DNA of 64,000 nt from positions 169,829 through 233,828 of the forward strand of contig NZ_JADNAT010000001.1 of assembly GCF_015550425.1 (NCBI RefSeq). Reading direction: 5' to 3'. Within the stretch, counting starts at the first letter, position 1. Every line of letters starts with the position of its first letter. The notes beneath the pieces are model-generated. The model was given only the letters and a program-made list of their open reading frames with translations, ran no database searches and was not told where the DNA came from. The stretch is from Clostridium sp. 1001275B_160808_H3. Lineage in GTDB: Bacteria; Bacillota; Clostridia; Clostridiales; Clostridiaceae. Below are positions 50,854 to 60,066 of the stretch, piece after piece. Both the position numbers and the translations under genes were made by a program.

Positions 50854-52200
50854 TTACAAATATCCACTAGGATCTATATGTTGTCCATTAATTCTTATTT
50901 CCCAATGGATATGAGGTCCAGTACTCATTCCTGTTGATCCAACATATGCAATGGTTTGCCCTCTTGCTACTGTTTGTCCAACACTTACTAGAAGTTCACT
51001 ATTATGTCCATATAATGTTTGAACTCCGCTACCATGATCTATAATAATTGTATTTCCATATCCAGATATCCAACCTGAATATGCAACTACACCACTTTTT
51101 GATGCAGCAACAGGAGCACCATAAGGATCGCCTAAATCTACCCCAGTATGGAATCCTGCTTCTCCAGTAACTGGATTAATTCTTGGTCCATACGGATCTG
51201 TTACAATACCATATCCAGGTCTTAAAAACGTCTCGCCACTTGGATCTCCAGGAATTATATTTCCTCCTGAATTATCTTCTCCACCTGAATTATCTCCTCC
51301 AGAGTTACCTCCGCCCGAATTACTTCCACCATTATTAGAGCCATTATTTATTTCATTAAATATACTATCTAAAGCTGCTTGCAACTCTTGATTATATGAA
51401 ACTAAATCACCAATTTGTTCTTCTAATTCTTTTTCTTTATCTGATAAAGATGCTATCAATCCTGACTTTTGTGATTCTAATCCATATAGCTCGTCCATTT
51501 TACTTTGATGGAATTCTTGTTTTACTATGAATTCCTTTTGAGCTTCTTTCAACTCATCTTGCTTTGCTATTACTTCATTTTTATCAGCTTCTATTTCTTC
51601 TAATTTTTTTGAAATTTCAACCTTTTCGTCTTCTAATTGTTTTTGAATCTCTTTCGCTGATTCCATTAGCCCTTTATCTAAAGTCATTATTCTAAACACA
51701 TTTTGAATATTGTTAAATAAAGAAACTATACTTTCACTTCTCAATATCATATAAATATAATTTGCAGTTACATCCATTTTATAGTAATTTCTTACTCTCT
51801 GATCTAATGCTTCTTTTATCTTTCTACCTTCTTCTTCTTTTTCTGTAATAAGGGCTTCTTTTGTAGAAATTTCATTTTCAGCACTTGTTATCTCTGAATT
51901 TATTCTATCAATTTCACTTTGTACCTCATCTATTTTAGCCTGATATGAATCAACTTCTGCTTTTGCACTTTCTAAATCCTTACCTTTTTCATCAATTTGA
52001 TTCAAAATCCCTTGAAGTTCACTTGATTGATCTTCTATTTCTCCATTAACTTTATCTTTTTCATTTTCTAAATTGCTTATATCATTTTGATTTTGTTCAA
52101 TTTTATCTTGTAAGGAACTACTACTTTCTGCTAACACCAATGTGTTACTTGAAAAAATTACTACAACAGCTAAGGTTACTGCTCTTAATTTCTTATTCAT
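50854..52200 (-). CDS. Secreted M23 (LytM) peptidoglycan endopeptidase with coiled coil
   Basis: 448 residues. A signal peptide (about residues 1-24, cleavage near LAES) precedes a coiled coil of about 230 residues, a Gly/Ser/Asn/Asp-rich linker (residues about 285-315) and a C-terminal LytM domain with zinc motifs FHTGVDLG and GPHIHWEI. EnvC-like architecture: it should cleave peptidoglycan cross-links or activate amidases in the wall. It may be co-transcribed with the TcaA-like gene 17 bases upstream. Confidence 0.9.
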   Translation of the reverse strand: MNKKLRAVTLAVVVIFSSNTLVLAESSSSLQDKIEQNQNDISNLENEKDKVNGEIEDQSSELQGILNQIDEKGKDLESAKAEVDSYQAKIDEVQSEIDRINSEITSAENEISTKEALITEKEEEGRKIKEALDQRVRNYYKMDVTANYIYMILRSESIVSLFNNIQNVFRIMTLDKGLMESAKEIQKQLEDEKVEISKKLEEIEADKNEVIAKQDELKEAQKEFIVKQEFHQSKMDELYGLESQKSGLIASLSDKEKELEEQIGDLVSYNQELQAALDSIFNEINNGSNNGGSNSGGGNSGGDNSGGEDNSGGNIIPGDPSGETFLRPGYGIVTDPYGPRINPVTGEAGFHTGVDLGDPYGAPVAASKSGVVAYSGWISGYGNTIIIDHGSGVQTLYGHNSELLVSVGQTVARGQTIAYVGSTGMSTGPHIHWEIRINGQHIDPSGYL

Positions 52201-52217
52201 AAGTTTTACACCTACCC

Positions 52218-53474
52218 TTATTCTAAATTAAACTTTTGTACACCGACTATTTGCCATTTCCCATCAACATATTCCATTTGAGTTAAAAACATTTCATTAA
52301 CATTATTTTTTATAAACGGGATAAGTTTTTTACTTACACTATAATTTAAATCTATAACTATGTTAGCTTTATAAGTCTCATCTTCATAATAAAACTCACT
52401 ACTCTTTACCTTTGTTTCTAATTCGGTAAGCTCATAATTATTTTTTAAAAATAAACTTTCTCTTCTTATACTGTTATATATTTTATTTTTTGCATCATCT
52501 TGTGCATTTTCTATTAAAGAATAGTCATTTAAATTTAAAGCATTAAAAACACTACTGTAAAACTTATTAGTACAACTATCTATTTGAGTCAATAAATTAT
52601 CATTAACCATGTTTATATCTATATTTATATTAGGTAAGTCTCCCACATTAACTTTTTCGCTTTCCAACACTCCCCATGGAAATTCTCTTTGCAAATATAT
52701 ATCTATATCTTTATTCATAGGTATTGGACCATAGTTTTTTATATCTTTTACTTTTCCATCTATTTTTTTGTCATTTATAAATACATCTGCATCATTATAG
52801 TTTGATGATAGACTTATATTAATAGCCTTCAAATTCAATGTAAATTCTTCATTTTGCATCAAAAATATTTCTTGTTCCTCAATAACTTTTCCATATAACG
52901 TATCTAATTCCCCTTTTATTATATATTTCCCGGGAATTAGACCGGTTTTTATATTTGTCGCATCTATAGGAATGTTATCAACATAAATCTTAGCCTCATT
53001 AAAATTTGTATTAACCTTTATATCAATAGGTTCTATTTGTATTTTATAGTTATTAAAAAATAGTATTCTATCATTCTTTAAAGTGAAGAATCTACTTTTT
53101 TCACTACTTTTTAACCCCCTTATTATGTCATCGACTTGTGTAGTATTTTCTGAATAATATTCTGATAAAGGTTGAAAATCCTTTCTACTTATTTTTTTAT
53201 CATCAACTCTAATCTTTCTATATATTTCTCCAGGTTTATTTTCTTTCAAAGCTATCTCTAGCTTCTTCAAAACAATATCTTTTGAAGCTTTATATCTTCC
53301 TACCCCAAAACCAATTAAAATAAAAAAAACTAAAATTGTACTAAGTAGTATTTTTCGCTTAATTAGAAATTCTTTAATATTATTAAAACTTAAACCATTT
53401 ATGTCTTCTTTTAAGAGGCACATATATTCTTTTAAGTTTTTTAATAATCTATCAAATTTCTTCAAGTTTATCAA
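52218..53474 (-). CDS. TcaA/YvbJ-like membrane protein
   Basis: 418 residues. One membrane segment (about residues 42-62) follows a basic N-terminus without the zinc-ribbon cysteines found in many relatives. The outer region has two successive PEGA-like modules (ANIYVDN-type strand AKIYVDNIPIDAT, ADVFINDKKIDG) and a C-terminal NTF2-like domain ending ITQ..GKWQIVGVQKF. Staphylococcal TcaA affects glycopeptide susceptibility; here that is only analogy. The start is TTG (53474 or 53465), both near GAGGG. The upstream gene ends six bases before. Confidence 0.75.
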   Translation of the reverse strand: MINLKKFDRLLKNLKEYMCLLKEDINGLSFNNIKEFLIKRKILLSTILVFFILIGFGVGRYKASKDIVLKKLEIALKENKPGEIYRKIRVDDKKISRKDFQPLSEYYSENTTQVDDIIRGLKSSEKSRFFTLKNDRILFFNNYKIQIEPIDIKVNTNFNEAKIYVDNIPIDATNIKTGLIPGKYIIKGELDTLYGKVIEEQEIFLMQNEEFTLNLKAINISLSSNYNDADVFINDKKIDGKVKDIKNYGPIPMNKDIDIYLQREFPWGVLESEKVNVGDLPNINIDINMVNDNLLTQIDSCTNKFYSSVFNALNLNDYSLIENAQDDAKNKIYNSIRRESLFLKNNYELTELETKVKSSEFYYEDETYKANIVIDLNYSVSKKLIPFIKNNVNEMFLTQMEYVDGKWQIVGVQKFNLE

Positions 53475-53480
53475 CCCTCT

Positions 53481-53822
53481 TTACTCCAAAATATCTATTA
53501 TCCATTTTTTACATTCTACACATTTATATATTCTTATCACAAATAAATCTAGCATTTTTTGCTTTCCTGAACTTGCTAATGCTTCCACTTCTGCTTGTGT
53601 TAAAAACTCATCATTTTCGTCTAAAAATCCTGGTATTTCAACTATATAATTCTTATTTGTCTTTTCACAACATTCATTTTCTCCTACTACTTCTATTTCC
53701 TCGTATGTAAGATCTTTGCTAAGTTCTTCTATTATAGGTAATATATCTTCAAATTCATCTAAATTATCTAAAAATTCTTCCTTGTAAAATACTAAATCTT
53801 TTATTTCGAATAATTTTTTCAT
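53481..53822 (-). CDS. Hypothetical protein with C-terminal CxxC
   Basis: 113 residues, acidic. The N-terminal half is helical; the middle has a Cys-Cys pair (ENECCEKTNK), and the end is IRIYKCVECKKWIIDILE, a CxxC suggestive of zinc binding. ATG follows AAAGGTG. It lies six bases before the TcaA-like gene, which lacks the family's N-terminal zinc ribbon; whether this protein supplies that function is speculation. Confidence 0.65.
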   Translation of the reverse strand: MKKLFEIKDLVFYKEEFLDNLDEFEDILPIIEELSKDLTYEEIEVVGENECCEKTNKNYIVEIPGFLDENDEFLTQAEVEALASSGKQKMLDLFVIRIYKCVECKKWIIDILE

Positions 53823-53962
53823 AAAAACACACCTTTATTTATATTTTAATTTAATTTTATATTTAATAATACTATTTATCAAGATATTTTGCATAATAAG
53901 GAACTATTTATAAATCTATGATATAATTTTAAAATAAGACTATATTATTGGGGAGGGATTGT

Positions 53963-54730
53963 ATGATATTTGATAGCCATATGCATTCAAAATTTTCTAC
54001 AGATAGTGATATGATGATATTAGATGCAATATCTGCTAGTAAAGAAAAAAATATTGGCATTATAATAACTGATCATATGGATTTAGACTATCCAGTAAAA
54101 GAAGATTTCAAGTTTGATGTTCCTACTTACTTTAAAGAATATGAAAAATACAGATCTGAAAGTTTAAAGTTAGGAATAGAAATTGGATTAACACAGAATA
54201 CCTTTGCTCAAAATGAAAAAATAGCTTCTAGTCATGACTTCGATTTTATATTAGGTTCTATACATGCAGTTAAAAATCTTGATATATACTGTGATTATAT
54301 ATATCAAGGTTATGATAAACATGACTTCTTTTCTTACTATCTAGAAGATATGCTGTCTTGTGTAAAATTATATAATAATTTTGATTCCTTATCACACATA
54401 GATTATCCTTGTCGTTATTGCTCTTTTGAAAATAAAGAAATACCAATTCAAGACTTTAAAGATATTCTTTCTGAAATATTTATTACTTTAATAAATAAAG
54501 AAAAAGTTTTAGAATTAAACTCAAGTAGACTTCACATAAATTCAGCTAAGGAATCTTTATTTGATATATATAGTCTATATAAAGACTTAGGCGGTAAATA
54601 TGTTACTTTAGGCTCTGATGCTCATAACCATAAAAGTATTTATAGAAATTTTGATATAGCATTAGACTTTATAGACTCAATTGGTTTAAAAGGAGTTTAT
54701 TTTAGTAAAAGAGAACTTCAGTATTTCTAA
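53963..54730 (+). CDS. PHP-domain histidinol-phosphatase-like protein
   Basis: 255 residues from ATG 53963 (MIFDSHMHSKFSTDSDM) behind GGGGAGGG; a TTG at 53948 is possible but overlaps that site. Metal-binding motifs of the PHP family are DSHMHS, TDHMD, GSIHAV, SHIDYPCRY and LGSDAH. It would hydrolyse a phosphate ester, histidinol phosphate in the best-known relatives, but no his genes are near. It is monocistronic. Confidence 0.87.
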   Translation: MIFDSHMHSKFSTDSDMMILDAISASKEKNIGIIITDHMDLDYPVKEDFKFDVPTYFKEYEKYRSESLKLGIEIGLTQNTFAQNEKIASSHDFDFILGSIHAVKNLDIYCDYIYQGYDKHDFFSYYLEDMLSCVKLYNNFDSLSHIDYPCRYCSFENKEIPIQDFKDILSEIFITLINKEKVLELNSSRLHINSAKESLFDIYSLYKDLGGKYVTLGSDAHNHKSIYRNFDIALDFIDSIGLKGVYFSKRELQYF

Positions 54731-54734
54731 TATG

Positions 54735-54763
54735 AAAGGGGCTCGCGTTTCGCGAGCCCCTTT
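54735..54763 (+). terminator. Terminator of the PHP gene
   Basis: Perfect 13-bp stem AAAGGGGCTCGCG / CGCGAGCCCCTTT with loop TTT, four bases after the stop. Confidence 0.85.
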
Positions 54764-54861
54764 ATAAAAATAAGATATTAAATTTTTAAGGCAATAAAAC
54801 ATATTTGAAATTGAATAATTTTTATATTAAATAGATTTCTGATACTACACCTTCTTTTACA

Positions 54862-55365
54862 TTATTTCATTTCACTTAAATTTATTATCTCTTTTTCTTT
54901 AAGTCTATATATTGTCCATTCATCCATAGGTACTGCCCCCAAAGACTTATAAAATTTTATTGATGGTTCATTCCAATTAAGGCATGTCCACTCCATTCTC
55001 TTACAGCCTTCTTCTCTTGCTTTCTTCCCTAAAAACTTAAATACTTCTTTTCCTAATCCATTTCCTCTAAATTCCTTTTTTATGAATATATCTTCTAAAT
55101 AAAGACCACTTCTACCTATAAAAGTAGAGAAATTATAAAAATATAATGCATATCCAACTGGATTTTCATCTAACTCCAATATTACAACTTCTGCTCTATT
55201 ATTTTCAAAAATAGAGTTTCTTAATGTTTCCTCTGTTGCAATAACTTCATCTGACATTTTTTCATACTCTGCTATTTCATTTATTAAGGATAAAATTAAT
55301 GGAATATCCTCCTGTGAAGTTTCTCTTATTTTAAAATTTCTTATGTTAGTATCATAATATTTCAT
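54862..55365 (-). CDS. GNAT acetyltransferase, diamine/thialysine type
   Basis: 167 residues. The GNAT acetyl-CoA loop is visible in IKKEFRGNGLGKEVFKFLGK near residue 95, with LYLEDIFI before it and LNWNEPSIKFYKSLGAVPM after, a pattern of SSAT/thialysine acetyltransferases. ATG 55365 follows AAGGGGGA. A second GNAT lies 34 bases upstream on the same strand. Confidence 0.85.
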   Translation of the reverse strand: MKYYDTNIRNFKIRETSQEDIPLILSLINEIAEYEKMSDEVIATEETLRNSIFENNRAEVVILELDENPVGYALYFYNFSTFIGRSGLYLEDIFIKKEFRGNGLGKEVFKFLGKKAREEGCKRMEWTCLNWNEPSIKFYKSLGAVPMDEWTIYRLKEKEIINLSEMK

Positions 55366-55399
55366 AAAAATCCCCCTTATCTTTAGACACCTAAATAAT

Positions 55400-55864
55400 T
55401 TAAGCTATTTCCTTTACCATTGCTACATCACATCTATCACATACTTCTTCATTAAATTCTTCAAACCCATATTTTTTATAAAGTTTTATAGCCTTATATA
55501 AAACTGAATTAGTCTGCAAAGTAATTCTTTTATAATTAAGTGACTTAGCGATTTTAAAAGAATTTTCTATCATAACATTTCCAAGCCCCATCCCTTGGAA
55601 ATCTTGCTTTAAATACATTTTTCTTAATTCACAGGTTTCATCATTTATTTTATAAATACCATATGTTCCTATTATCTCTCCATTGAACTCTATAACTTCA
55701 AAATCCCCATTATTTTGAATATAATACTTAGATATATCAGTTATATCTAAATCTTCTACTTCTGGATTTAAATCTAATCCATAGAGATTCAGTACCTCCT
55801 CTACTAAATTTAGTATTTCTACTTCGTCTCCATTTCTAGCTTTTCTTACTAAAATATTCTCCAT
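55400..55864 (-). CDS. GNAT acetyltransferase
   Basis: 154 residues starting MENILVRKARNGDEVEI. The acetyl-CoA binding stretch is LKQDFQGMGLGNVMIENSF near residue 92; KAIKLYKKYGFEEF follows. Cys residues near the end (EVCDRCDVAM) are unusual but not diagnostic. ATG follows AAGGGGGC. Probably co-transcribed with the next GNAT. Substrate unknown. Confidence 0.83.
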   Translation of the reverse strand: MENILVRKARNGDEVEILNLVEEVLNLYGLDLNPEVEDLDITDISKYYIQNNGDFEVIEFNGEIIGTYGIYKINDETCELRKMYLKQDFQGMGLGNVMIENSFKIAKSLNYKRITLQTNSVLYKAIKLYKKYGFEEFNEEVCDRCDVAMVKEIA

Positions 55865-55888
55865 AAACTTGCCCCCTTATCTATACGT

Positions 55889-56040
55889 AAATTAATAAAT
55901 CTTTATAAAAAAGAGGACATATATAATGTTGCTTATTCAGTCACTTCACTTAAAGGCAACTCAAAATTATATATATCCACTTAAGATTAAATGAAAGAAA
56001 ATAAGCATCTAGTAGTGTCCTTTATAAAATTTATTAATTT
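55889..56040. repeat. 150-bp imperfect inverted repeat
   Basis: The outer arms are AAATTAATAAAT (55889-55900) and ATTTATTAATTT (56029-56040). Inside these, TTTATAAA words flank AGGACA (55914-55919) / TGTCCT (56016-56021), then TGCTTATT (55930-55937) / AATAAGCA (56000-56007). On the minus strand the last arm is followed by TGTCCTCTTTTTT, so it may also terminate the gene ending at 56062. A mobile MITE-like origin or a structured RNA are both possible. Confidence 0.5.
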
Positions 56041-56061
56041 ATTAACATTATAAAGGTTTTT

Positions 56062-56862
56062 TTATAATATTTCATTATAATTACGGAATTTTTTTACAAA
56101 AACCTTAAATACATACATTGCCAAAATTAATACAGTTATAAATATAACTCCTTCAACTAAAAATATATTTTTTATAACACCAACTTGATATAGGGCTGCA
56201 GGAAAATCTATTACAGCATGAATTAATATAGCTAATACATAGTAGATATATTTTCTTTCTTTAACTGCATACAAAACTATAATTGATAATGATATATGAA
56301 TCACCATAGCAAATATTCTTTCTATTCCAGGCATGGCCCACATGATGGAACTGCTATTTACAAATTGGTCATACGTAGCACTTATAACTTCCTTTGGTAC
56401 TGATAATCCCTCCATTATAGATTGGAATCCACCTTTATTTATTAAATTAGAATAAACTAAAGAATTTATACTGCTTATTGCCCCGATTAAAATAGCTTCC
56501 ATTCCACCATGTCCAAGTCCATATGTTACCCCGCTCATTACATCTCTATCTTTTATTATAAACTTGAAACATAGAAATCTTGCTGTTTCTTCAAATATTC
56601 CAGCCATAAGACCACCATATAACATATAAGCTATTGGAGTACTTAACAAAAATCCTGATGTTGTACTATTTAACTTCAAGAAATATGAATGTATAGGAGC
56701 TTCTAAAATTTGTGCAAAAATAAAAAATGCTGCTGCACCTATAAAGAATGTTTTTAAACTTACATTATATTTTCTTTTTAAAAATATAATTCCTCCTATA
56801 GGTACTATCACACTTACTAATAAGCTAAATACCATAAATACAATTGATAAGCTACTAACCAT
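56062..56862 (-). CDS. YhfC-family intramembrane metalloprotease
   Basis: 266 residues with seven or eight membrane segments. Candidate metal/catalytic motifs are EETARFLCF near residue 91, GLGHGGMEAI near residue 116 and LIHAVIDFPAAL near residue 220, as in the YhfC/CPBP-like group. It would cleave substrates within the membrane; targets are unknown. ATG follows AAGGGAGGA. It sits 20 bases after the DUF5808-type pair and the GntR regulator, likely one operon. Confidence 0.82.
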   Translation of the reverse strand: MVSSLSIVFMVFSLLVSVIVPIGGIIFLKRKYNVSLKTFFIGAAAFFIFAQILEAPIHSYFLKLNSTTSGFLLSTPIAYMLYGGLMAGIFEETARFLCFKFIIKDRDVMSGVTYGLGHGGMEAILIGAISSINSLVYSNLINKGGFQSIMEGLSVPKEVISATYDQFVNSSSIMWAMPGIERIFAMVIHISLSIIVLYAVKERKYIYYVLAILIHAVIDFPAALYQVGVIKNIFLVEGVIFITVLILAMYVFKVFVKKFRNYNEIL

Positions 56863-56882
56863 AAATAATCCTCCCTTATAAT

Positions 56883-57965
56883 TTAAACATTAAAATTTGT
56901 ATCATATATAGCAAATAAAATTATCAACAATATAAGTAAAATTAATAATATTGTTGCTTTTTTATTTGCAAAATTAATCGTATACCCTATTCCTACCCTT
57001 TTCTCCACCATCCATGCTGGATCATTCTTATTATAATAAAACATTCCCCATATCCATTTGTCATCATCATTCTTATATAGGTCATCACCTTCATTTTCTT
57101 CTTCTATATTCCGTCCACCTTGACCTATTAATATGAATATTATTATGAATAAAGTCATACTAATGGATATAAAAACATTAATAAAATTCTCTAATGAGTT
57201 AGTATAAAAATTATAAATTATACCTAGCTGTATTACTGAGTATAATGCAACCATTTCTATCTCTGTTATAAATAAAAATAGAGAAATTAATCTTTTAAAT
57301 TTTTTCTTTCTTTTTACAGCTGTTTCTATATTTCCACTATTTAAATCAACTTTTGAAGTTAAAGTTATTTTCGTTAACAAATACATTGCTAAGCACATTA
57401 TAATTTGATATATAGGAATTTTATAAATAACATAAGAATTCATATTTAAAATATATTCTCTTCTATATATAGTTAATACTAAAATTATAATAGAAATTAA
57501 TATTGGAAGTAAAAAAAACTTTTCATTTAATGCTTTATATCTTTCATTTTTCTTTGGCTTTCTTAATGTAGTATCTACTATAACAACATTATTAGTTTTA
57601 TAACTCCAATTATTTTTTTCTTTTAACTTCCTTGTTATTTTATAGTAAATAGCAAATAAAATTGCATGAATTAAAAGAGCTCCTATTAATGATATTGTCA
57701 TTATCATAGATAATATAAATTCACTAACTTGTAAATTCGAAATCATTAGTATATTATTTATTACAAAATAAATTACAAATATAAAAAGTACCTTTCTTTT
57801 ATAATCTTTATCTAAGGCTTTTATTTCACTTGACTCTTGATATTTTTTAGGAATTCTAACTCCAAAATATATTCCTTTATTAGAAGTATTATTTAAATAA
57901 TATGATAAAAGAACCATAGTTATTATAACTATATTTGAAGTTAATATAATCATAAAGTTTTGCAA
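56883..57965 (-). CDS. DUF1648/DUF5808-type membrane protein, degenerate paralog
   Basis: 360 residues from TTG 57965, eight bases after GGGAGGTG; the ATG at 57983 places that site inside the coding sequence. It shares with its neighbour FGVRIPKKYQ, VIVDTTLRKPKKNERY and the C-terminal FYYNKNDPAWMVEKRVGIGY (DUF5808). The region that in the neighbour reads FPIHYNAQGIAD is not conserved here. About nine membrane segments. Function unknown; likely product of tandem duplication. Confidence 0.75.
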   Translation of the reverse strand: MQNFMIILTSNIVIITMVLLSYYLNNTSNKGIYFGVRIPKKYQESSEIKALDKDYKRKVLFIFVIYFVINNILMISNLQVSEFILSMIMTISLIGALLIHAILFAIYYKITRKLKEKNNWSYKTNNVVIVDTTLRKPKKNERYKALNEKFFLLPILISIIILVLTIYRREYILNMNSYVIYKIPIYQIIMCLAMYLLTKITLTSKVDLNSGNIETAVKRKKKFKRLISLFLFITEIEMVALYSVIQLGIIYNFYTNSLENFINVFISISMTLFIIIFILIGQGGRNIEEENEGDDLYKNDDDKWIWGMFYYNKNDPAWMVEKRVGIGYTINFANKKATILLILLILLIILFAIYDTNFNV

Positions 57966-57993
57966 AATAAATTCACCTCCCATCTGTATTTTA

Positions 57994-59124
57994 TTATATT
58001 CCTCTTATAGCTAAATATATTATTACTATTAATATTAAAATTATAGGTAATACCATGATAATCATTCCTATTGGATTTCCTAAATTAATATCCCATCCAA
58101 TACCTATTCTCTTTTCTATAAAGATACTTGGATCATTTTTATTGTAATAAAAGCTTCCTAATACCCAATACTTATCGTCATCCCTATATATTTCCTCATC
58201 ATTACTTTTGATTTTTATATTCTTTCCGCCTTGCCCTATCTTATAACTTATTACTAAAAAAACAATTACAGTAATAAATATAACTGTTAAGCTAATTATA
58301 TTTACTTTATTAATACTCCATCCATACAACGTACAAAATTGCATTAACGCAAATAAGATAATAATTTCTAATGCAATAATAAATAAAAATATTGAATTAA
58401 ATCTTTTAAATATTCTTCTTTGTTTTTTTATTTCTTCTAAAGTCCCACTATTTATTTCACTTTTTCCATTAATAGCAAATTTGTTCATAGCAAGTAAAAA
58501 CAAAATCATTCCTACTTGAATTAAAACTGGAAATAAAGCTAAATAAAAGAAACCTTGAAAGCCACTTTTTTCTACAAAACTATCCGCAATCCCCTGGGCA
58601 TTATAATGAATTGGGAATAGTTCTGGAACCTCCTTATATGACAAAAGAGTTAGTATAAGTGTTATTGCAGGAATAATTAATAGTAATAAATAACTTTTGC
58701 TTCTTACTCCTACAAAATCGTCATTCTTCTTAGGTTTTCTTATAGATGTATCTACAACAACTACGTTCTTACCTAATTTTCTCCATCCCTTTTCTTCTTT
58801 TAATCTAGTCATCTTTTTCCAGTACATAAAAATAGGAATGTTTGTAATTACCAACAACATTAATACTAATAAAGTAAATAAAGATACTTTAGGATAGAAA
58901 AATACTATAACATTAATAATTAAAATAACTGGTATGCTAAATATTAAGTAAAATTTTTTATATTTTTTTTCTAATTTAATTATATCATTATCTTTTTCAT
59001 ATTCCTTCGGAACTCTCACTCCAAATATAATCCCATTATTAGATAACTTATTAACATATAAACCGCTAAAAAATGAAATTAAACTTATAAAAATAGTCAT
59101 AGAACACACAATTATTCTTTCCAT
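57994..59124 (-). CDS. DUF1648/DUF5808-type membrane protein
   Basis: 376 residues with about nine membrane segments. A DUF1648-like motif, ELFPIHYNAQGIADSF, is near residue 172, and a DUF5808-like C-terminus reads FYYNKNDPSIFIEKRIGIGW. SdpI-type DUF1648 proteins give immunity to SdpC toxin in Bacillus, and others accompany YtrA-type regulators. ATG follows AAGGAG; the gene starts two bases after the GntR gene. Confidence 0.8.
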   Translation of the reverse strand: MERIIVCSMTIFISLISFFSGLYVNKLSNNGIIFGVRVPKEYEKDNDIIKLEKKYKKFYLIFSIPVILIINVIVFFYPKVSLFTLLVLMLLVITNIPIFMYWKKMTRLKEEKGWRKLGKNVVVVDTSIRKPKKNDDFVGVRSKSYLLLLIIPAITLILTLLSYKEVPELFPIHYNAQGIADSFVEKSGFQGFFYLALFPVLIQVGMILFLLAMNKFAINGKSEINSGTLEEIKKQRRIFKRFNSIFLFIIALEIIILFALMQFCTLYGWSINKVNIISLTVIFITVIVFLVISYKIGQGGKNIKIKSNDEEIYRDDDKYWVLGSFYYNKNDPSIFIEKRIGIGWDINLGNPIGMIIMVLPIILILIVIIYLAIRGI

Positions 59125-59126
59125 AA

Positions 59127-59516
59127 TTAACTATTCTCCTTATTATTAAACTCTAAAAATACCTTATCTATATATAACTTAATTTCATCCTTACTAATAT
59201 TTCTATTAAAGCACTGGGCCATATAAAAATATAAGTTTTCATCTAAATCTTCTTTGAACTTTTCCATTGATTGATTTAAATTTAATGAAACCACTGCACC
59301 TTTTCTTCTATCAATTTTAATATATCCTTCATCCTTAAGCATATTATATGCTTTATTAACAGTATGCATGTTTACCCCTATATCTTCTGCTAATCCTCTT
59401 ACCGAAGGTAATTCCTCGCCTATTTCAATTTCTGATTTAGCAATTCCTTCAATAACTTGATTTTTTATTTGCACATATATTGGAGTATCAGAATCAAAAT
59501 CTATCCTTAAAATCAC
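59127..59516 (-). CDS. GntR-family regulator, YtrA type
   Basis: 129 residues from GTG 59516 behind GAGGTGA. A winged helix at residues about 10-75 (YVQIKNQVIEGIAKSEIEIG, LPSVRGLAEDIGVNMHTVNKAY) is followed by a short helical tail of about 50 residues, the YtrA subfamily form that lacks a large ligand domain. It is first of a four-gene unit with the two DUF1648-type proteins and the YhfC protease, and probably represses it. It might also act on the ABC exporter 3 kb away. Confidence 0.88.
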   Translation of the reverse strand: MILRIDFDSDTPIYVQIKNQVIEGIAKSEIEIGEELPSVRGLAEDIGVNMHTVNKAYNMLKDEGYIKIDRRKGAVVSLNLNQSMEKFKEDLDENLYFYMAQCFNRNISKDEIKLYIDKVFLEFNNKENS

Positions 59517-59699
59517 TTTATCACCTCGTTTTAACTTTTATAGAAATCAATATATAAGATTAAGAATTGTTTAAGCTTTAATTAATATAAAATTCACCTA
59601 AAACACTTATAATATAATTACATTATATATTAAAATTTATAATTCTTAACTTTATAATTTAAAATATAATTATATTAATTAATAAATAGGAGGTTTATA

Positions 59700-59897
59700 A
59701 TGAATAAAAAACTTTATAAAATATCATCTCAAAAAAGAGTAGCTGGAGTATGTGCTGGATTTGCTGAATATCTTAATGCTGATGTAACTCTAATCAGAGT
59801 TCTAGCTTTACTACTTATACTTTGTTCATTTTCATTAGGATTAATCTTCTATATCGGTTGTGCTCTTATAATGCCTGATAAATCTGAAATAATGTAG
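59700..59897 (+). CDS. PspC-domain membrane protein
   Basis: 65 residues. It starts NKKLYKISSQKRVAGVCAG, then FAEYLNADVTLIRVL and one membrane helix ending GCALIMPDK, the minimal PspC domain. Such proteins are linked with membrane-stress response. ATG follows AGGAGG. A hairpin (59900-59925, AAGGGG..TGTCT / AGACA..CCCCTT) follows. Confidence 0.88.
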   Translation: MNKKLYKISSQKRVAGVCAGFAEYLNADVTLIRVLALLLILCSFSLGLIFYIGCALIMPDKSEIM

Positions 59898-59899
59898 AT

Positions 59900-59925
59900 A
59901 AGGGGATGTCTATAAGACACCCCTT
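59900..59925 (+). terminator. Hairpin after the PspC gene
   Basis: Stem AAGGGG-TGTCT / AGACA-CCCCTT with a bulged A and ATA loop; only a weak T-run follows (TTAATCT). The rest of the gap to 60066 shows nothing further. Confidence 0.55.
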
Positions 59926-60066
59926 AATCTAGAACTTAAGATTTTAAATTGTAGTAATATTTCGTACTTAATTATCTAATTTATATTATTTTAAAACTAC
60001 TTTTAAGAGTTTGCTACCTTCATTTTGCATTTTAATTTTCAACTCTTATTTGTATGATAACTTCTT

